Assembly (NCBI RefSeq): GCF_007752135.1 | Contig: NZ_CP036298.1 | Span: 5,580,859 to 5,644,858 of the forward strand | DNA: 64,000 nt | Direction: 5' to 3' | Origin: Aureliella helgolandensis | Lineage (GTDB): Bacteria > Planctomycetota > Planctomycetia > Pirellulales > Pirellulaceae | Part shown: piece after piece, positions 62,134 to 64,000 of the stretch | How the letters are laid out: each line of letters starts with the position of its first letter | Numbering within the stretch: the first letter of the stretch is position 1 | Notes under the pieces: generated by a model | Told to the model about the DNA's origin: nothing | Databases searched by the model: none | What the model saw: the letters and a program-made list of their open reading frames with translations, nothing else | Translations under genes and position numbers: made by a program

Positions 62134-63819
62134 ATGAGTCATTCCATTGTTGATGCGCCGAAACAGGACCAGTCGCAACATTCGGCGAAGCCGTCCGTCA
62201 ACGGTCATCACGTCGATACATCCGAGCCTGAAATGGGTAAGAAACTAGAACAACGCGGACCGCTCCGGCGCGGGTTATCCCTAGTGCTGGGAAGTATCGG
62301 GCCGATTTTGGTTCTGATCGGGTTCGCGGCCGTGTTCTACTACGGACATCACAACGATTGGCGAATCCCTAAATTCGCATCTCTGACAGGATCAGCCGAA
62401 CCGGTCGTTAGCGATTGGTGTGAAGAACACGCCGTGCCAGAATCCATTTGCGTCGAGTGCGATCCTACTCTGATGCCGAAAGGCCCCGACTACGGTTGGT
62501 GTGAGGTCCACGGCGTGCATAACTGCGTTCTGGAGCATCCGGATGTTGCTCAGTTGAAGGAGACGCCTGCGGTACCGCCAGGCGACTTGGAACGAGCATC
62601 GAGAGCATTGGAGATAGCCCCACGGAAGGAAAACAATAGTGCTTGCAAGGTTTACCAGTCTCGCATTCAGTTTGCATCAGTCGAATCGGTGCAGCAAGCC
62701 GGCGTCGACGTTGAACTCGTCGACCGTGCTCCGATCGTTGAAGCGATCACTGGCAGTGGCGAAATCGTCTATGACCCCACACGTCAAGCCAGTCTGGCCT
62801 CACGCTTGCCTGGAACGGTTTGGTTGGTAAGCAAGAAAGTGGGTGATCCAGTTGCCAAAGGCGAGGTACTGGCCGTGATCGATGCTGCGGCAGTCGGCGA
62901 GTTAAAAACAACGTTGCTGCGAGACCTCGCCGAACGGAATCTGCAACAGCAGAACGTAGCAAGACTTTACGAAGCTCGCGATGCCGTCGCCGGATCGCGA
63001 ATTCTTGATTCCGAAGCTGCACTTTCGAAAGCCCAAGCTGATGTGCTGGCTGCAGACCAGTCGCTTCGAAATCTCGGGTTACCGGTCGATGTCGATTCGT
63101 TACAGGGGCTAAGCGAAGGGCAGGTGCTCGATCAACTGCGCTTGCTCGGCATCCCAGAGTCAATCCGTAGTCAACTCGATCCGCAATCGGTCTCGTCAAA
63201 CTTACTGCCGGTTCGCTCGCCCATCGAGGGCGTCGTTGTCGAGCGTAGTGTGGCACCGGGTGAAGTCGTTGATCCGGCGCGGATTCTTTTTCAAGTCGCC
63301 GATGTTCGCCAAATGTGGCTGACATTGAATGTGCCGCTCGAGAATATGAGCCAACTCGCCATTGGTCAGCCAGTTCATTTTCACGCCGATGGAAGCCGCG
63401 AAACGGTGGTGGGAAAGCTGGACTGGATCAGCACGTCGGCGGATCGGATGACGCGGATGGTTCAAGTGCGGGCTGTGCTGGACAACCCGGACGGTCGCCT
63501 TCGCAACGAGACGTTTGGTACGGGCGAAGTTGTATTGCGAAACGAATCTGATGCGATCGTAATTCCGACTGGTGCGTCGCACTGGGAAGGCTGCTGCCAA
63601 ATCGTCTTCGTTCGCGACAAGAACTATTTCGTCAGTCCCGAGAGCGCCAAGGTTTTTCATGTGCGTAGCGTCAGGCTTGGAGCTGTAAACGCGAATCAAA
63701 CCGAGGTGCTTTCTGGCGTGTTGCCGGGCGAAGTCATTGCCACGGCGGGTAGCGATGTGCTGCGTGCTCAATTACTAAAAAACAACTTAGGCGCAGGCTG
63801 TGACTGCGTCGCCGAATAG
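62134..63819 (+). CDS. RND adaptor with W-C-E-x-H N-terminal region (system 3)
   Basis: 561 residues from ATG 62134 (GGAG 8 bases upstream). Cytoplasmic polar N-terminus, one membrane segment at about 53-72 (GPILVLIGFAAVFYYG). Then a Cys/His unit: WCEEHAVPESICVECDPTLM and, about 25 residues on, WCEVHGVHNCVLEHPD, a duplicated W-C-E-x-H motif that could bind metal. Then the HlyD/CzcB-like core: SLASRLPGTVWLVSKKVGDP, helical hairpin, SPIEGVVVERSVAPGEVVD, VADVRQMWLTLNVPLENMSQ, and barrel. It ends with CDCVAE. The next gene is an RND permease, 11 bases downstream, without an IVP between. Confidence 0.92.
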   Translation: MSHSIVDAPKQDQSQHSAKPSVNGHHVDTSEPEMGKKLEQRGPLRRGLSLVLGSIGPILVLIGFAAVFYYGHHNDWRIPKFASLTGSAEPVVSDWCEEHAVPESICVECDPTLMPKGPDYGWCEVHGVHNCVLEHPDVAQLKETPAVPPGDLERASRALEIAPRKENNSACKVYQSRIQFASVESVQQAGVDVELVDRAPIVEAITGSGEIVYDPTRQASLASRLPGTVWLVSKKVGDPVAKGEVLAVIDAAAVGELKTTLLRDLAERNLQQQNVARLYEARDAVAGSRILDSEAALSKAQADVLAADQSLRNLGLPVDVDSLQGLSEGQVLDQLRLLGIPESIRSQLDPQSVSSNLLPVRSPIEGVVVERSVAPGEVVDPARILFQVADVRQMWLTLNVPLENMSQLAIGQPVHFHADGSRETVVGKLDWISTSADRMTRMVQVRAVLDNPDGRLRNETFGTGEVVLRNESDAIVIPTGASHWEGCCQIVFVRDKNYFVSPESAKVFHVRSVRLGAVNANQTEVLSGVLPGEVIATAGSDVLRAQLLKNNLGAGCDCVAE

Positions 63820-63830
63820 GGAGAGCACGG

Positions 63831-64000
63831 ATGCTTAATTGGCTCATTGACTTTTCACTCAAGCACCGCGCGCTGGTGATCCTGGTCGCGCTGCTGTTTG
63901 CGGTCATCGGTGGTTTCTCGCTACGGCAACTTGACATTGATGCATTTCCGGACACCACTCCGGTAATGATTCAAATCAATACGGTAGCGCCGTCGCTGGC
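63831..64000 (+). CDS. RND permease, 3' cut by window end (system 3)
   Basis: 56 codons visible. ATG 63831 with GGGAGAG upstream. MLNWLIDFSLKHRALVILVA, a membrane segment, then IDAFPDTTPVMIQINT, the normal CzcA/CusA beginning. The rest is outside the window. It completes the third pump of this island. Confidence 0.93.
   Translation, partial: MLNWLIDFSLKHRALVILVALLFAVIGGFSLRQLDIDAFPDTTPVMIQINTVAPSL

Overview
The window looks like part of a planctomycete chromosome, probably Pirellulaceae. There is no rRNA or marker gene to prove this. The inference rests on the mix of HARE-HTH, SpoIIE/HAMP and many ECF-type sigma genes, S23-type four-helix-bundle (IVP) genes set in short tandem repeats, Cys/His-rich exported proteins without known domains, and a CzcB-like adaptor with an N-terminal W-C-E-x-H region.

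Layout. 1-5.5 kb: the 3' part of an IS110-family transposase, a small membrane protein, a 75-aa protein, a HARE-HTH protein, then (minus strand) an orphan RHS tip with an HExxH toxin-like domain and a secreted protein behind it. 5.5-20.6 kb: a mobile element. Its minus-strand block carries small and large terminase, a ParB-methyltransferase fusion, an excisionase-like HTH, a zinc ribbon, a winged-helix protein, a primase-helicase fusion, a separate type IIB (Topo VI/Spo11-like) A and B subunit pair, a small protein, a sigma factor and a 430-aa unknown. Divergent from it is a four-gene overlapping module ending in DUF2924, a large serine recombinase and an HTH protein. No capsid, portal or tail genes are visible, so it resembles a phage satellite or a reduced phage-plasmid. 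20.9-27.9 kb: a probable defence pair, namely a 2093-aa STAND ATPase with a Cap4-like N-terminal nuclease region and a 256-aa partner that overlaps its 3' end. 28-30.4 kb: sparse, one hypothetical gene.

30.4-64 kb is a copper/heavy-metal resistance island. It holds a Csp-like copper storage protein, a CopA P1B-ATPase, a TolC-family protein, a Tat-exported multicopper oxidase and CsoR, then a SpoIIE phosphatase, a GNAT enzyme and a lipoprotein. Three RND efflux systems follow. System 1 (minus strand) has a Cys-rich exported protein, adaptor, IVP, permease and a four-repeat CPV/CC-x-GC periplasmic protein, with a divergent TolC. System 2 (plus strand) has a His-rich exported protein, adaptor, frameshifted IVP, permease and His-rich lipoprotein. 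System 3 has a Cys-rich exported protein, adaptor, and a permease cut by the window end. Cytosolic Cu(I) would be stored by Csp, pumped out by CopA, oxidised by the multicopper oxidase and exported across the outer membrane by RND-TolC. Four 17-bp sites of the form RTACC-N7-GGTAY, close to known CsoR operators, sit upstream of copA/csp, tolC-1, the system 1/tolC-2 divergon and a decayed gene, and define a likely CsoR regulon.

The most interesting points are the split Topo VI-like pair on a terminase-bearing element, the STAND defence pair, the CsoR box set, IVP genes placed at the same adaptor-permease junction in two unrelated operons with octamer/heptamer repeats at their edges, and two families of tandem-repeat Cys proteins.
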